DNA of 16,942 bases from Listeria_A hofi (lineage in GTDB: Bacteria; Bacillota; Bacilli; Lactobacillales; Listeriaceae). Numbering within the stretch: position 1 is the stretch's first letter; the number at the start of each line of letters is the position of its first letter. The translations under genes were made by a program, and so were the position numbers. This document shows positions 1-6,023 of the stretch, in pieces. The notes beneath the pieces are model-generated. The model did no database searches, was not told where the DNA came from, and worked only from the letters and a program-made list of their open reading frames with translations. The stretch is from NCBI RefSeq assembly GCF_963575615.1, contig NZ_CAUYTL010000047.1, forward strand, positions 1 through 16,942, read 5' to 3'.

Positions 1-42
1 AGTCCGGTAGAATACCGTCTTCAGGCCAGCCAAGAGGTTTAA
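1..42 (+). CDS. IS3-family transposase OrfB, C-terminal end only
   Basis: Frame 1 from the first base reads SPVEYRLQASQEV and then TAA. The SPVEYR motif is the usual C-terminal signature of the integrase (DDE) subunit of IS3-family transposases, where it follows a 'GYLSPVEYR'-type stretch. Only 13 residues lie inside the window, so the catalytic DDE residues cannot be seen. The assignment rests on this motif plus the adjacent terminal inverted repeat at 51-75, which is correctly placed just after the stop codon. The intact gene would extend to the left of the window. Confidence 0.7.
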   Translation, partial: SPVEYRLQASQEV

Positions 43-50
43 TTAAATTT

Positions 51-75
51 GGTACAACTTTTGGGGTTCAGTACA
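51..75 (+). mobile_element. Right terminal inverted repeat of an IS3-family element
   Basis: Read on the minus strand from base 75, the sequence begins TGTACTGAACCCCAAAAG. This is the typical TG...CA-ended terminus of IS3/IS150-type elements (TGTACTG-ACCCC-AAAAG). It starts 8 bp after the transposase stop codon. The element therefore appears to end at base 75, and a short target duplication would begin at ATG (76-78). The left end lies outside the window, so neither the duplication nor the full element can be confirmed here. Confidence 0.65.
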
Positions 76-102
76 ATGGCGACTCTTTAGAATTAGCTTT
101 TT

Positions 103-729
103 TTATTTAATAAATTTATCTATCGGCGTATCTCCGTTTTGAAAGGTATAAGTTTGCTTGTATGTCTTGGTATTATCAACAATGGCGTTTAGGAAAAGGG
201 CAACATCGGCTCGCGTAATAGTTGTGCGACCAGTTGTGTAATCACTGATATGTGCAGTTGCCGGTTCATTTGTTAGCAGTACAGGACGAACGATTGTGTA
301 ATTGAGCTGACTTTTTTGGAGTTCTTTATCAGCGTTCCCTTTAGCGATTAAATAGTCTTTGAGTGATTTAGGACCATTTTCTGGTTTATCAGCCCAAACC
401 GAACTAACCATAATAAAGTGAGAAATGCTATACTGTTCAGCATACTGAGCTGCTCTAATTGCTGCATTTTGATCGATAGCAATTGTTTTCTCATGTCCTG
501 TATGCCCACCAGAGCCAGCGGAGAAAATAACAGTATCGATATTGTTATAGGCTGAACTAAAGTCATCTTCTAAATCGGCAATGATTACTTTTGCAACAAG
601 TTGTTCAAGAGCTGCACGTTGTTCTTCTTTGCGAATCATAGCTGTAACGTTGACACCCGTTTTTTTTGCTAGTAATGCAACGGTTTGTTTTCCTATTTGG
701 CCGTTTGCCCCTATTACTAATACGTTCAT
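103..729 (-). CDS. yhfK: YhfK-like NAD(P)-binding SDR-type protein
   Basis: This 208-residue protein has an atypical short-chain-dehydrogenase (NAD(P)H-binding, NmrA/YhfK-like) Rossmann fold. The dinucleotide loop is GANGQIG at residues 7-13. An AMIRKEEQ stretch after the second strand suits binding of the NADP ribose phosphate. The segments FSAGSGGHTG and YTIVRP and the C-terminal GDTPI line up with Bacillus subtilis YhfK. The start ATG (727-729) is preceded by AGAAAGGAAG at good spacing. No catalytic YxxxK pair is evident, so the substrate and even the enzymatic activity are unknown. It lies downstream of the yumC-like gene on the same strand with a 127-bp gap. Its stop codon is only 27 bp from the IS3-family end, so its transcript may run into the element. 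Confidence 0.85.
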   Translation of the reverse strand: MNVLVIGANGQIGKQTVALLAKKTGVNVTAMIRKEEQRAALEQLVAKVIIADLEDDFSSAYNNIDTVIFSAGSGGHTGHEKTIAIDQNAAIRAAQYAEQYSISHFIMVSSVWADKPENGPKSLKDYLIAKGNADKELQKSQLNYTIVRPVLLTNEPATAHISDYTTGRTTITRADVALFLNAIVDNTKTYKQTYTFQNGDTPIDKFIK

Positions 730-856
730 CTTAAAACTTCCTTTCTAGGATTAGTTTTACAAATTTCACGTTTCCAAACTATTTACTGATTTAATAAATC
801 AACATATCCATTTTCTCAAATTACTCTTACATCCGAACTTAACGGCTTTTATTACA

Positions 857-1852
857 TTAATCAAACATCGAACTTGAATGCATTGGTTGTACTCGAGACT
901 TTGGATCGATGTAGTTCATCGCGTTGTTCACAGCTGTAGGCGCCTCTCCAAATCCTGTCGCAATCAATTTTACTTTACCGTCATACGTACAAATATCACC
1001 TGCGGAATAGATACCCGGAATATTTGTCTCCATTTTGGAATTGACAACAATCGAATTACGCTCAATATCGAGCCCCCACTCTTTAATAGGACCTAATGAG
1101 GACACGAAACCGTAATTTACAATGAAATCATCAATCTCAAGGACTTCCTTTCGATCACCTTTTACTTCCTCCAAAACAATTTGCGTCATTTTCTCAGAAT
1201 CACCGATGATATTAGTTGGAATAAATGGGGTTTTAACTGTAATTGATGACTGCTCCAGTTTCTCAACGCTATGTTCATGGGCACGAAAAGCATTGCGACG
1301 ATGGATGATGGATACTTCTTTGGCAATTGGCTCAAGCATTAAAGCCCAGTCTACTGCCGAATCCCCGCCACCACAAACGGCTACACGACGGCCTGAAAAG
1401 CGACTCAAATCATTGATGAAATAATGCAGATTTTTACCTTCATATTGTATCGCATCATCTAGCTCGAGGCGACGAGGCTGGAAAGCACCATTCCCAGCAG
1501 TGATAATGATTGCTTTACTGTAATGCGTATCTTGGTTCGTGCTGATTTCAAATGTACCATCCGCTTGTTTCTCAACGCTTGCTACAGCTTCTTCTAGACA
1601 AATCGTTGGATCAAAAGGTTTCATTTGAGCAATCAAGTTATTAACTAATTCTTGCGCGCGCACTTTCGGAAATCCTGGAATGTCATAAATATATTTCTCC
1701 GGATAAAGGGTAGAAAGTTGCCCGCCTAGTTGAGGTAAGCTCTCGATAATTTTTACGTTTGCTTTTCGCATACCTGCATAGAAAGCTGCGAATAGCCCAG
1801 CTGGACCCCCACCGATAATCGTTATATCATAAATTTTTGTTTGATCGTCCAC
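857..1852 (-). CDS. yumC: Ferredoxin/flavodoxin-NADP(+) reductase, type 2 (YumC)
   Basis: A 331-residue thioredoxin-reductase-like flavoprotein that transfers electrons between NADPH and ferredoxin or flavodoxin. The FAD loop GGGPAGL lies at residues 14-20. The NADPH-binding motif CGGGDSAVDWA is at 160-170, and the second FAD motif GIYSAGDI is at 280-287. The CxxC redox pair of true thioredoxin reductases is absent, which together with the length indicates the FNR2/YumC family. The start is the GTG at 1850-1852, because a perfect AGGAGG (1860-1865) sits 7 nt upstream. An in-frame ATG at 1882 would add ten residues and overrun this ribosome binding site. The gene is transcribed divergently from ndh. 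Such reductases are often essential in Firmicutes; that is family knowledge, not shown here. Confidence 0.93.
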   Translation of the reverse strand: MDDQTKIYDITIIGGGPAGLFAAFYAGMRKANVKIIESLPQLGGQLSTLYPEKYIYDIPGFPKVRAQELVNNLIAQMKPFDPTICLEEAVASVEKQADGTFEISTNQDTHYSKAIIITAGNGAFQPRRLELDDAIQYEGKNLHYFINDLSRFSGRRVAVCGGGDSAVDWALMLEPIAKEVSIIHRRNAFRAHEHSVEKLEQSSITVKTPFIPTNIIGDSEKMTQIVLEEVKGDRKEVLEIDDFIVNYGFVSSLGPIKEWGLDIERNSIVVNSKMETNIPGIYSAGDICTYDGKVKLIATGFGEAPTAVNNAMNYIDPKSRVQPMHSSSMFD

Positions 1853-1906
1853 AAAAAAACCTCCTAAAATAAATATTCTCACGATTTTTCATCACAAGAC
1901 CATTCT

Positions 1907-1936
1907 ACCATAAAACAGATAGAAACAGTATGCCAA
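1907..1936 (-). promoter_or_regulatory. Candidate sigma-A promoter of yumC
   Basis: On the minus strand a TTGGCA -35 (1931-1936) is followed by an 18-bp spacer and a TATGGT -10 (1907-1912). The -35 matches the consensus at 5 of 6 positions and the -10 at 4 of 6. A start about 7 bp downstream would give a leader of roughly 50 nt before the GTG at 1852. The call rests on motif matches only. Confidence 0.35.
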
Positions 1937-2116
1937 TAGCTTTGCAGAAATACTAAATTGCCGCTAGATTTTTCATATATTGTGAGCTTCTTCTCTTGAA
2001 AAAAAGACTTGAAAGAGCTATGATATAGGGTGAGGGCTTTTTGCCTTCTTCTTGAGACGTAGATGTTTAAGCGCAATCTACATAATTGTCATTAGGCTTG
2101 GTCCTGATGCAGTTTT

Positions 2117-2134
2117 TTGTGAGAAAAATACAAT
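2117..2134 (+). promoter_or_regulatory. Candidate ndh -10 with Rex-like half-site
   Basis: TTGTGA (2117-2122) is followed by six bases and then TACAAT (2129-2134), a 5-of-6 match to a -10 box. The TTGTGA half matches the Rex redox-repressor consensus TTGTGA-N6-TCACAA, but the second half matches poorly. No good -35 is present at the usual distance. If the -10 is real, transcription would start near 2141, giving a very short leader before the ATG at 2156. Confidence 0.25.
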
Positions 2135-2155
2135 GGGAAAGTGGATGTGATACAG

Positions 2156-3370
2156 ATGAGTAAGCCAAAAATCGTCATTCTGGGAGCTGGGTACGGTGGC
2201 TTGAAAACGTTGCGTAAGTTGCAACAATTGAATGTTGAAGCAGAATTAGTATTGGTGAACAAAAATGACTATCATCATGAAACAACATGGTTACATGAAG
2301 CTGCCGCAGGAACATTAGAAGCAGAACAACTAATGTATCCTATCGCGAAAGTAGTCAATCCAACAAAAACAACTTTCATTCAAGATACTGTGGAGAAAAT
2401 CAACAAAGACGACAAAACAGTAATATTGACGAACAAAGGGGATATTTCGTACGACTTCTTGCTGATTGCACTTGGATCAGAAGCAGAGACTTTTGGTATC
2501 AGCGGTTTGAAAGAATACGCGTACACGATTACTAGCATCGATTCTGTTAAGAAGATTCGAGCTCAAATCGAAGGTAGTTTTGCAAAATGGAAAACAGAAC
2601 AACGCGATGAATTATTAACAATTGTCGTTGGTGGCGCTGGATTCACGGGTATCGAGTTCTTAGGGGAACTAACCAACCGTATTCCAGAACTTGTGAAAAA
2701 ATATGACGTGCCTCGTGAAAAAGTCCGCATAGTTTGTATGGAAGCTTCACCAAAAGTGTTGCCGCAATTCGATGCAAAATTAGTAGACTATGGCGTTGGC
2801 GTTTTAGAAGACCGTGGTGTAGAATTCAACGTTGGAACTCCAGTGAAAGAAGCTACAGCAGACGGTATTAAATATGCGAAAAGTGAAACGGAAGATGTGG
2901 AAATCAAAGCAGCAACAGTTATCTGGGCAGCTGGGGTACGCGGAAATAGCGTTATCGAAGCTTCTGGATTTGAAGCTGGACGCGGTCGTGTGAAAGTAAA
3001 TGACGATTTGACAGTTCCAGGTAACGAAGAAATCTTGATTATTGGGGATTGCTCGTTAATGATTAATCCTGAAAATGATCGTCCATACCCGCCAACAGCG
3101 CAAATTGCGATGCAACAAGCAGATATTGCGGCAGCGAACCTTGCTAAGATGGTAAAAGGATTGACCACAGATTTAGCACCATTCATCTATCATGAAAAAG
3201 GTACTGTTTGCTCAATCGGAGACAACGATGCGATTGGTGTTGTAATGGGTAGAAGCTTGAAAGGTTACCCCGCATCCGTTATGAAAAAAATAATTGATGA
3301 CCGTGCGTTATACCAAATTGGTGGAACTGGTGTCATGATGAATAAAGGTAAATTTAAGTTCTATAAATAA
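2156..3370 (+). CDS. ndh: Type II NADH:menaquinone oxidoreductase (NDH-2)
   Basis: A 404-residue, membrane-associated, non-proton-pumping NADH dehydrogenase that feeds electrons from NADH through FAD into menaquinone. The FAD loop GAGYGGL is at residues 10-16. The NADH-binding loop VVGGAGFTGIEFLGEL spans about 157-172, and IIGDCS at 295-300 is the second FAD motif. The AQIAMQ sequence at 315-320 is the quinone-site AQxAxQ signature of NDH-2. I chose the ATG at 2156 (MSKPKIVILG) because it matches family N-termini. A GTG at 2141 would add five residues but has no spaced ribosome binding site, and the signal for 2156 is itself only moderate. It is divergent from yumC and convergent with yuiD, separated from the latter by a strong terminator. 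The nearby menI gene serves synthesis of its quinone acceptor. Confidence 0.93.
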   Translation: MSKPKIVILGAGYGGLKTLRKLQQLNVEAELVLVNKNDYHHETTWLHEAAAGTLEAEQLMYPIAKVVNPTKTTFIQDTVEKINKDDKTVILTNKGDISYDFLLIALGSEAETFGISGLKEYAYTITSIDSVKKIRAQIEGSFAKWKTEQRDELLTIVVGGAGFTGIEFLGELTNRIPELVKKYDVPREKVRIVCMEASPKVLPQFDAKLVDYGVGVLEDRGVEFNVGTPVKEATADGIKYAKSETEDVEIKAATVIWAAGVRGNSVIEASGFEAGRGRVKVNDDLTVPGNEEILIIGDCSLMINPENDRPYPPTAQIAMQQADIAAANLAKMVKGLTTDLAPFIYHEKGTVCSIGDNDAIGVVMGRSLKGYPASVMKKIIDDRALYQIGGTGVMMNKGKFKFYK

Positions 3371-3375
3371 GCTAC

Positions 3376-3428
3376 AAAAATAGGAGCGAAAGTCAGTTTT
3401 TAAGTATCTGACTTTCGCTCCTATTTTT
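3376..3428. terminator. Bidirectional Rho-independent terminator between ndh and yuiD
   Basis: A perfect 21-bp inverted repeat (3376-3396 with 3408-3428) encloses an 11-nt loop. The GC-richer core is GGAGCGAAAGTCAG, and each arm is flanked by a run of five A or T. It therefore gives a U-tract on either strand and suits the two convergent genes. It lies 5 bp after the ndh stop and 6 bp before the yuiD stop. Confidence 0.93.
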
Positions 3429-3434
3429 AAATTC

Positions 3435-3911
3435 CTATAAAAGGCCAAATAGATAATCGACAAGAAATCCAATCGCGATACCAGTCAAAGCTCCGAAGAA
3501 AACTTCCATTGGTTTATGACCAAGCATTTCTTTCAAATGTTTTTGCTTCTCTTCTTGTCCTGGTTCTGTCAGGCCCTTTGCATGTTCGACAAATTCATGA
3601 AAATCTCGAGCTAATTTGTTGAGTGCAACGGCTTGCTCACCGGCTTGGCGGCGAACACCGGTAGCATCAAACATTACGATGATACCGAATACGACAGCGA
3701 TAGCGAAATAAGGAGAGTCAATTCCGTATGAAATCGCAAGTGTAGTCATTAGGGCTGTAACGGCCGCTGAATGCGAACTAGGCATACCTCCCGTGGAAAA
3801 CATAAGACTCCATTGCATTTTACGATAAACGAGCAAATGGATTGGAACTTTGACAAATTGCGCGAAAAAAATAGCAATGAGTGAAGCAATTAAAGGTACA
3901 TTGATTAACAT
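3435..3911 (-). CDS. yuiD: YuiD/DUF212 divergent PAP2-family membrane protein
   Basis: A 158-residue integral membrane protein of the DUF212 (divergent PAP2, acid-phosphatase-related) family, similar to Bacillus subtilis YuiD. The signature GGMPSSHSAAVTAL lies at residues 41-54 and carries the PSSH core of PAP2 enzymes. DATGVRRQAGEQA follows at 82-94. Hydrophobic segments fall at roughly 5-25, 50-62, 68-82 and 138-157. A hydrophilic, charged loop lies at about 100-133. A phosphatase or lipid-related role is suggested by the PAP2 resemblance, but no substrate is established. The start ATG (3909-3911) has AGAGGAG 6 nt upstream. It is divergent from menI across 151 bp. Confidence 0.88.
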   Translation of the reverse strand: MLINVPLIASLIAIFFAQFVKVPIHLLVYRKMQWSLMFSTGGMPSSHSAAVTALMTTLAISYGIDSPYFAIAVVFGIIVMFDATGVRRQAGEQAVALNKLARDFHEFVEHAKGLTEPGQEEKQKHLKEMLGHKPMEVFFGALTGIAIGFLVDYLFGLL

Positions 3912-4062
3912 GGCGATCTCCTCTTCCTTAGCAAACAGTTATATTAGTATTGTACCACAAGAAATGGGAATGGAAACCTACTCTGTTCAAAACAGTTTTA
4001 CGGATGCATCGATAGAAATAAACGGCTATAATGGAAGGAAGAGACGGGAGGAGACGAGGATT

Positions 4063-4437
4063 ATGAGTTTAGGTGAATACTTGGAAATGGAATTGATTTC
4101 ACTAACAAAAGATGCAGCAATTGTGAAAATGCCAGTTAATGAAAAAACGCGTCAACCGTTTGGATTTTTACACGGTGGGGCTTCTGTGGCACTTGCTGAA
4201 CAGGTAGCGAGTATTGGCGCCACAGCGCATGTGAGTGATAATGAAATCGCATTTGGTCTTGAGATTAACGCAAATCATATTTCATCAGTACGGGATGGCT
4301 ACGTGCTTGCTACGGCAGAGCCTATCCATATCGGAAGAACAACACAAGTTTGGCACGTCGAAATTCGTAGTGAGGCGGATAATAAGCTTCTGTGCGTAAG
4401 CCGCTGTACCTTAGCCATTAAAGAAAAATCAGCATAA
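4063..4437 (+). CDS. menI: DHNA-CoA thioesterase of menaquinone synthesis (YuxO/MenI)
   Basis: A 124-residue single-hotdog thioesterase of the PaaI/4HBT type, very close to Bacillus subtilis YuxO. The active-site segment is LHGGASVALAE at residues 36-46, with the HGG turn and a likely catalytic Glu46. GLEINANH at 65-72 and SRCTLAIK near the C-terminus are further family signatures. The Listeria monocytogenes homologue is reported to hydrolyse 1,4-dihydroxy-2-naphthoyl-CoA to DHNA, which links it to the menaquinone used by Ndh. The frame is open upstream to 3850, but the ATG at 4063 is chosen because it matches homologues and follows a purine-rich GGGAGGAGACGAGG stretch. A TATAAT at 4027-4032 may be its -10, although no good -35 is spaced with it. 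The stop codon forms the left edge of a large inverted-repeat structure. Confidence 0.85.
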   Translation: MSLGEYLEMELISLTKDAAIVKMPVNEKTRQPFGFLHGGASVALAEQVASIGATAHVSDNEIAFGLEINANHISSVRDGYVLATAEPIHIGRTTQVWHVEIRSEADNKLLCVSRCTLAIKEKSA

Positions 4438-4687
4438 AAATGGGTCTGGGACACAACCCGAATAAATCGGCGACAAGCGCTCGCATTGCTGGGACTGTTC
4501 GATATGCAATGAGTTACAGTCTCAATATAAGCGTGAACAAAGTGAACGGTTAATCCATTCCAAATCCCCTTAATACAAGCGCTTTCGCTCGATTTGTGTT
4601 AAGCAAGATTAACATCCTGCTCGGAAAAAAGGATGTTAATCTTGCTTATTTTGCATGAAAATGAGTTTTGTCTCGGCCTCATTTTTA
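4435..4687 (+). repeat. Nested inverted-repeat RNA-like structure between menI and mrpG
   Basis: The outer arms 4435-4457 and 4665-4687 pair over 23 positions: 18 Watson-Crick pairs, 3 G-U pairs and 2 mismatches. They include the menI TAA and the mrpG stop codon exactly. Inside are three hairpins: 4490-4498 with 4516-4524 (one G-U), 4569-4578 with 4594-4603 (one G-U), and a perfect 17-bp stem at 4601-4617 with 4631-4647. All five wobble pairs are G-U when read on the plus strand and would be A-C mismatches on the minus strand. This favours a plus-strand RNA, meaning the menI 3' end or an independent RNA. The outer 3' arm ends in a T-rich run, so it could terminate menI; the mirror-image run could serve mrpG. 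Confidence 0.75.
4601..4647. other. Perfect 17-bp hairpin inside the menI-mrpG structure
   Basis: The arms 4601-4617 (AAGCAAGATTAACATCC) and 4631-4647 are exact reverse complements around a 13-nt loop, TGCTCGGAAAAAA. Only ATTTTG follows on the plus strand, so the U-tract is poor and this is not a classic terminator on its own. It shares three bases with the neighbouring hairpin (4569-4603), so the two compete slightly. Confidence 0.85.
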
Positions 4688-5275
4688 TTTATTCTTATCT
4701 GTATCTTCATTTTCTTCGTCAAGCTCGATAATCTCTTGTTCTGAGTCATCAGATTCAAGCTCAATCAATGTTTCCTCATATTCACGCGCAACATCTTCTG
4801 ATTCCTCGCGTTGGATAATTTTTTCATCACGCAATTCCCAGTCGAGTTGATCCTCTAACTCTTCACGCTCCTGACGTGCGCGTTCCAACTGTTCTTGTTT
4901 GATAATGACATTTTTCCGCTTCTTAATGTCGTCTTTTTTCACGGAACGTAGTTGGTCACGAATGCGAATCGCCAAAGGGACACCAGTATCGTAAGCAGCA
5001 CGGTTAATCAAGTGAGAAGCAATCGGCGTTGTTAAGTAAATAAACAAGATTGCAAGTAGAACCCGGGCATTAAAACCTTCCCCACTATGAAAAAAGTAGC
5101 CAACTGTTGCAAAAAGTAGCAAACTTACGCCGAATGTATTGCTGATACCCGCGGCATGCGTTCGGGTGTAAACATCAGGAAGACGAATCACGCCAATCGC
5201 TGCTAAAATACTGAGTGAGGCGCCGATAAGAATCATGATCGAAATAATAATCTCAATTATCACGTTCACGTTCAA
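4685..5275 (-). CDS. mrpG: Mrp Na+/H+ antiporter subunit G, with long charged C-tail
   Basis: Subunit of the multi-protein Mrp (Mnh) cation/proton antiporter in the cytoplasmic membrane, and the last gene of the operon. Three hydrophobic segments lie near residues 6-30, 46-63 and 71-90. The family motifs RLPDVYTRTHAA (31-42) and TTPIASHLINRAAY (82-95) are present. The protein is 196 residues, whereas Bacillus MrpG is about 124. The extra part, from about residue 112, is a strongly charged, Glu/Lys/Arg-rich, probably coiled-coil tail ending in an acidic stretch. The start is uncertain: TTG at 5275 has AAAGG 8 nt upstream, while an in-frame GTG at 5269 has AAGGTG 7 nt upstream. The gene overlaps the end of mrpF by about 23 nt, so translation is probably coupled. 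Confidence 0.92.
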   Translation of the reverse strand: MNVNVIIEIIISIMILIGASLSILAAIGVIRLPDVYTRTHAAGISNTFGVSLLLFATVGYFFHSGEGFNARVLLAILFIYLTTPIASHLINRAAYDTGVPLAIRIRDQLRSVKKDDIKKRKNVIIKQEQLERARQEREELEDQLDWELRDEKIIQREESEDVAREYEETLIELESDDSEQEIIELDEENEDTDKNK

Positions 5276-5543
5276 TCACCTTACCTTTCTCTACAAATTT
5301 AGCAAACGAGACAGTGCCGATAAAGGCAAGCAGAGCAATCAAGAGGATAACGTCCAAATAGGCGTTCGTATCCAGTAACATCGAAAGCAGCGCCACAATA
5401 GCAACGAGGTTCATCCCAATCGAATCGAGTGCTACCACTTTATCAGAAGTCGTTGGTCCTTTTAAAATTCGGTATAGGTAAAGGAAAATAGAAACAGAAT
5501 ACATAAACAAGGCGATAGCTAAGACTGTGTTTATAATAATCAA
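5253..5543 (-). CDS. mrpF: Mrp Na+/H+ antiporter subunit F
   Basis: A 96-residue small membrane subunit of the Mrp antiporter (MnhF family). It has three hydrophobic segments at roughly 3-25, 40-57 and 62-82. The family motif GPTTSDKVVALDSIGMN (residues 29-45) contains the conserved Asp pair. The start is TTG (5541-5543), supported by GGAGG 7 nt upstream. The TTGA at this junction merges the mrpF start with the mrpE stop codon. The C-terminus, rich in Glu and Arg, is read through the mrpG ribosome binding site and start. The length agrees with Bacillus MrpF (about 94 residues). Confidence 0.92.
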   Translation of the reverse strand: MIIINTVLAIALFMYSVSIFLYLYRILKGPTTSDKVVALDSIGMNLVAIVALLSMLLDTNAYLDVILLIALLAFIGTVSFAKFVEKGKVIERERDN

Positions 5544-6016
5544 TGGAACACCTCCATAATAGCGCCTTCGTAGGATTTGCGAATAGTCGCGATTTCCTCT
5601 TCAATATTCGGAACATGAAGTGAATGCACGTAGATTGCTTTGTAATCATCAGAAATATCGATAGAAAGCGTTCCAGGTGTCAACGTGATTAAAATCGCCA
5701 ACATCGTCACTTCCCAGTCGGTTTCAAGCGTCGTTTCGTACCGAAAAATTCCTGGACGAATGTTCATATCTTTTTTGAGAACGATGCGTGCTACCATAAC
5801 AGTTGAGATAATTAAATCCTTAAAGAAGTTAAATAGTAGTTTCACAAGCGCTAGAATTCGCCAAATATAAAAGCGAGATCCAAGAAAGCGACGCATGAAG
5901 AACAGCAGGAAAATCCCAATAATAAAGCCGAGAATGAAAGTCCCTATTGTGAAATCAGACTGCAGGAACATCCACAAACAGGCAAGTATAAGGTTGATAA
6001 TTAATTGAAATGCCAT
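5540..6016 (-). CDS. mrpE: Mrp Na+/H+ antiporter subunit E
   Basis: A 158-residue MnhE-family subunit, the same length as Bacillus MrpE. Two hydrophobic segments lie at about 4-42 and a third near 54-82, followed by a soluble C-terminal domain. This domain carries the family signature ILITLTPGTLSIDI (108-121) and then the HSLHV stretch. The ATG at 6014-6016 (MAFQLI) is chosen: it has GTGAGG just upstream and matches homologues. An upstream in-frame start at 6064 would lie inside mrpD and add sixteen unrelated residues. The gap to the mrpD stop is 7 nt, and its TGA overlaps the mrpF TTG. MrpE is thought to assist assembly or activity of the complex rather than translocate ions itself. Confidence 0.93.
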   Translation of the reverse strand: MAFQLIINLILACLWMFLQSDFTIGTFILGFIIGIFLLFFMRRFLGSRFYIWRILALVKLLFNFFKDLIISTVMVARIVLKKDMNIRPGIFRYETTLETDWEVTMLAILITLTPGTLSIDISDDYKAIYVHSLHVPNIEEEIATIRKSYEGAIMEVFH

Positions 6017-6023
6017 TTTTGCC

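Larger units (their letters stand above)
1853..2155. other. Divergent intergenic region between yumC and ndh
   Basis: About 300 bp without a convincing gene. A 65-residue open frame on the minus strand at 1879-2076 has no ribosome binding site and no recognisable product. The stretch holds the yumC ribosome binding site, a candidate sigma-A promoter for yumC (1907-1936), and a candidate -10 (TACAAT, 2129-2134) next to a TTGTGA half-site upstream of ndh. No terminator or long repeat was seen. Confidence 0.6.

Noticed and set aside
787..801. TGATTT/AAATCA hairpin between yumC and the YhfK-like gene as a terminator
   Set aside because: The stem is only six A/T-rich pairs with no U-tract, so it is unlikely to terminate transcription.
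804..809. GGATAT (minus strand) as a sigma-B -10 for the YhfK-like gene
   Set aside because: The -10 is close to GGGTAT, but the -35 region 15 bp upstream (GTAAGA) matches GTTTAA poorly. The evidence is not enough to list a promoter.
1879..2076. 65-residue minus-strand ORF upstream of yumC
   Set aside because: There is no ribosome binding site and no recognisable features, and it overlaps the candidate yumC promoter.
3850..4062. N-terminal extension of MenI from 3850
   Set aside because: The frame is open but overlaps the start and promoter region of yuiD, has no family similarity, and would greatly exceed the usual length of about 125 residues.
4668..4850. Plus-strand serine-rich ORF over mrpG
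   Set aside because: It is a shadow of the Glu-rich mrpG tail: GAA/GAG codons read in reverse give Ser/Phe runs. It has no ribosome binding site.
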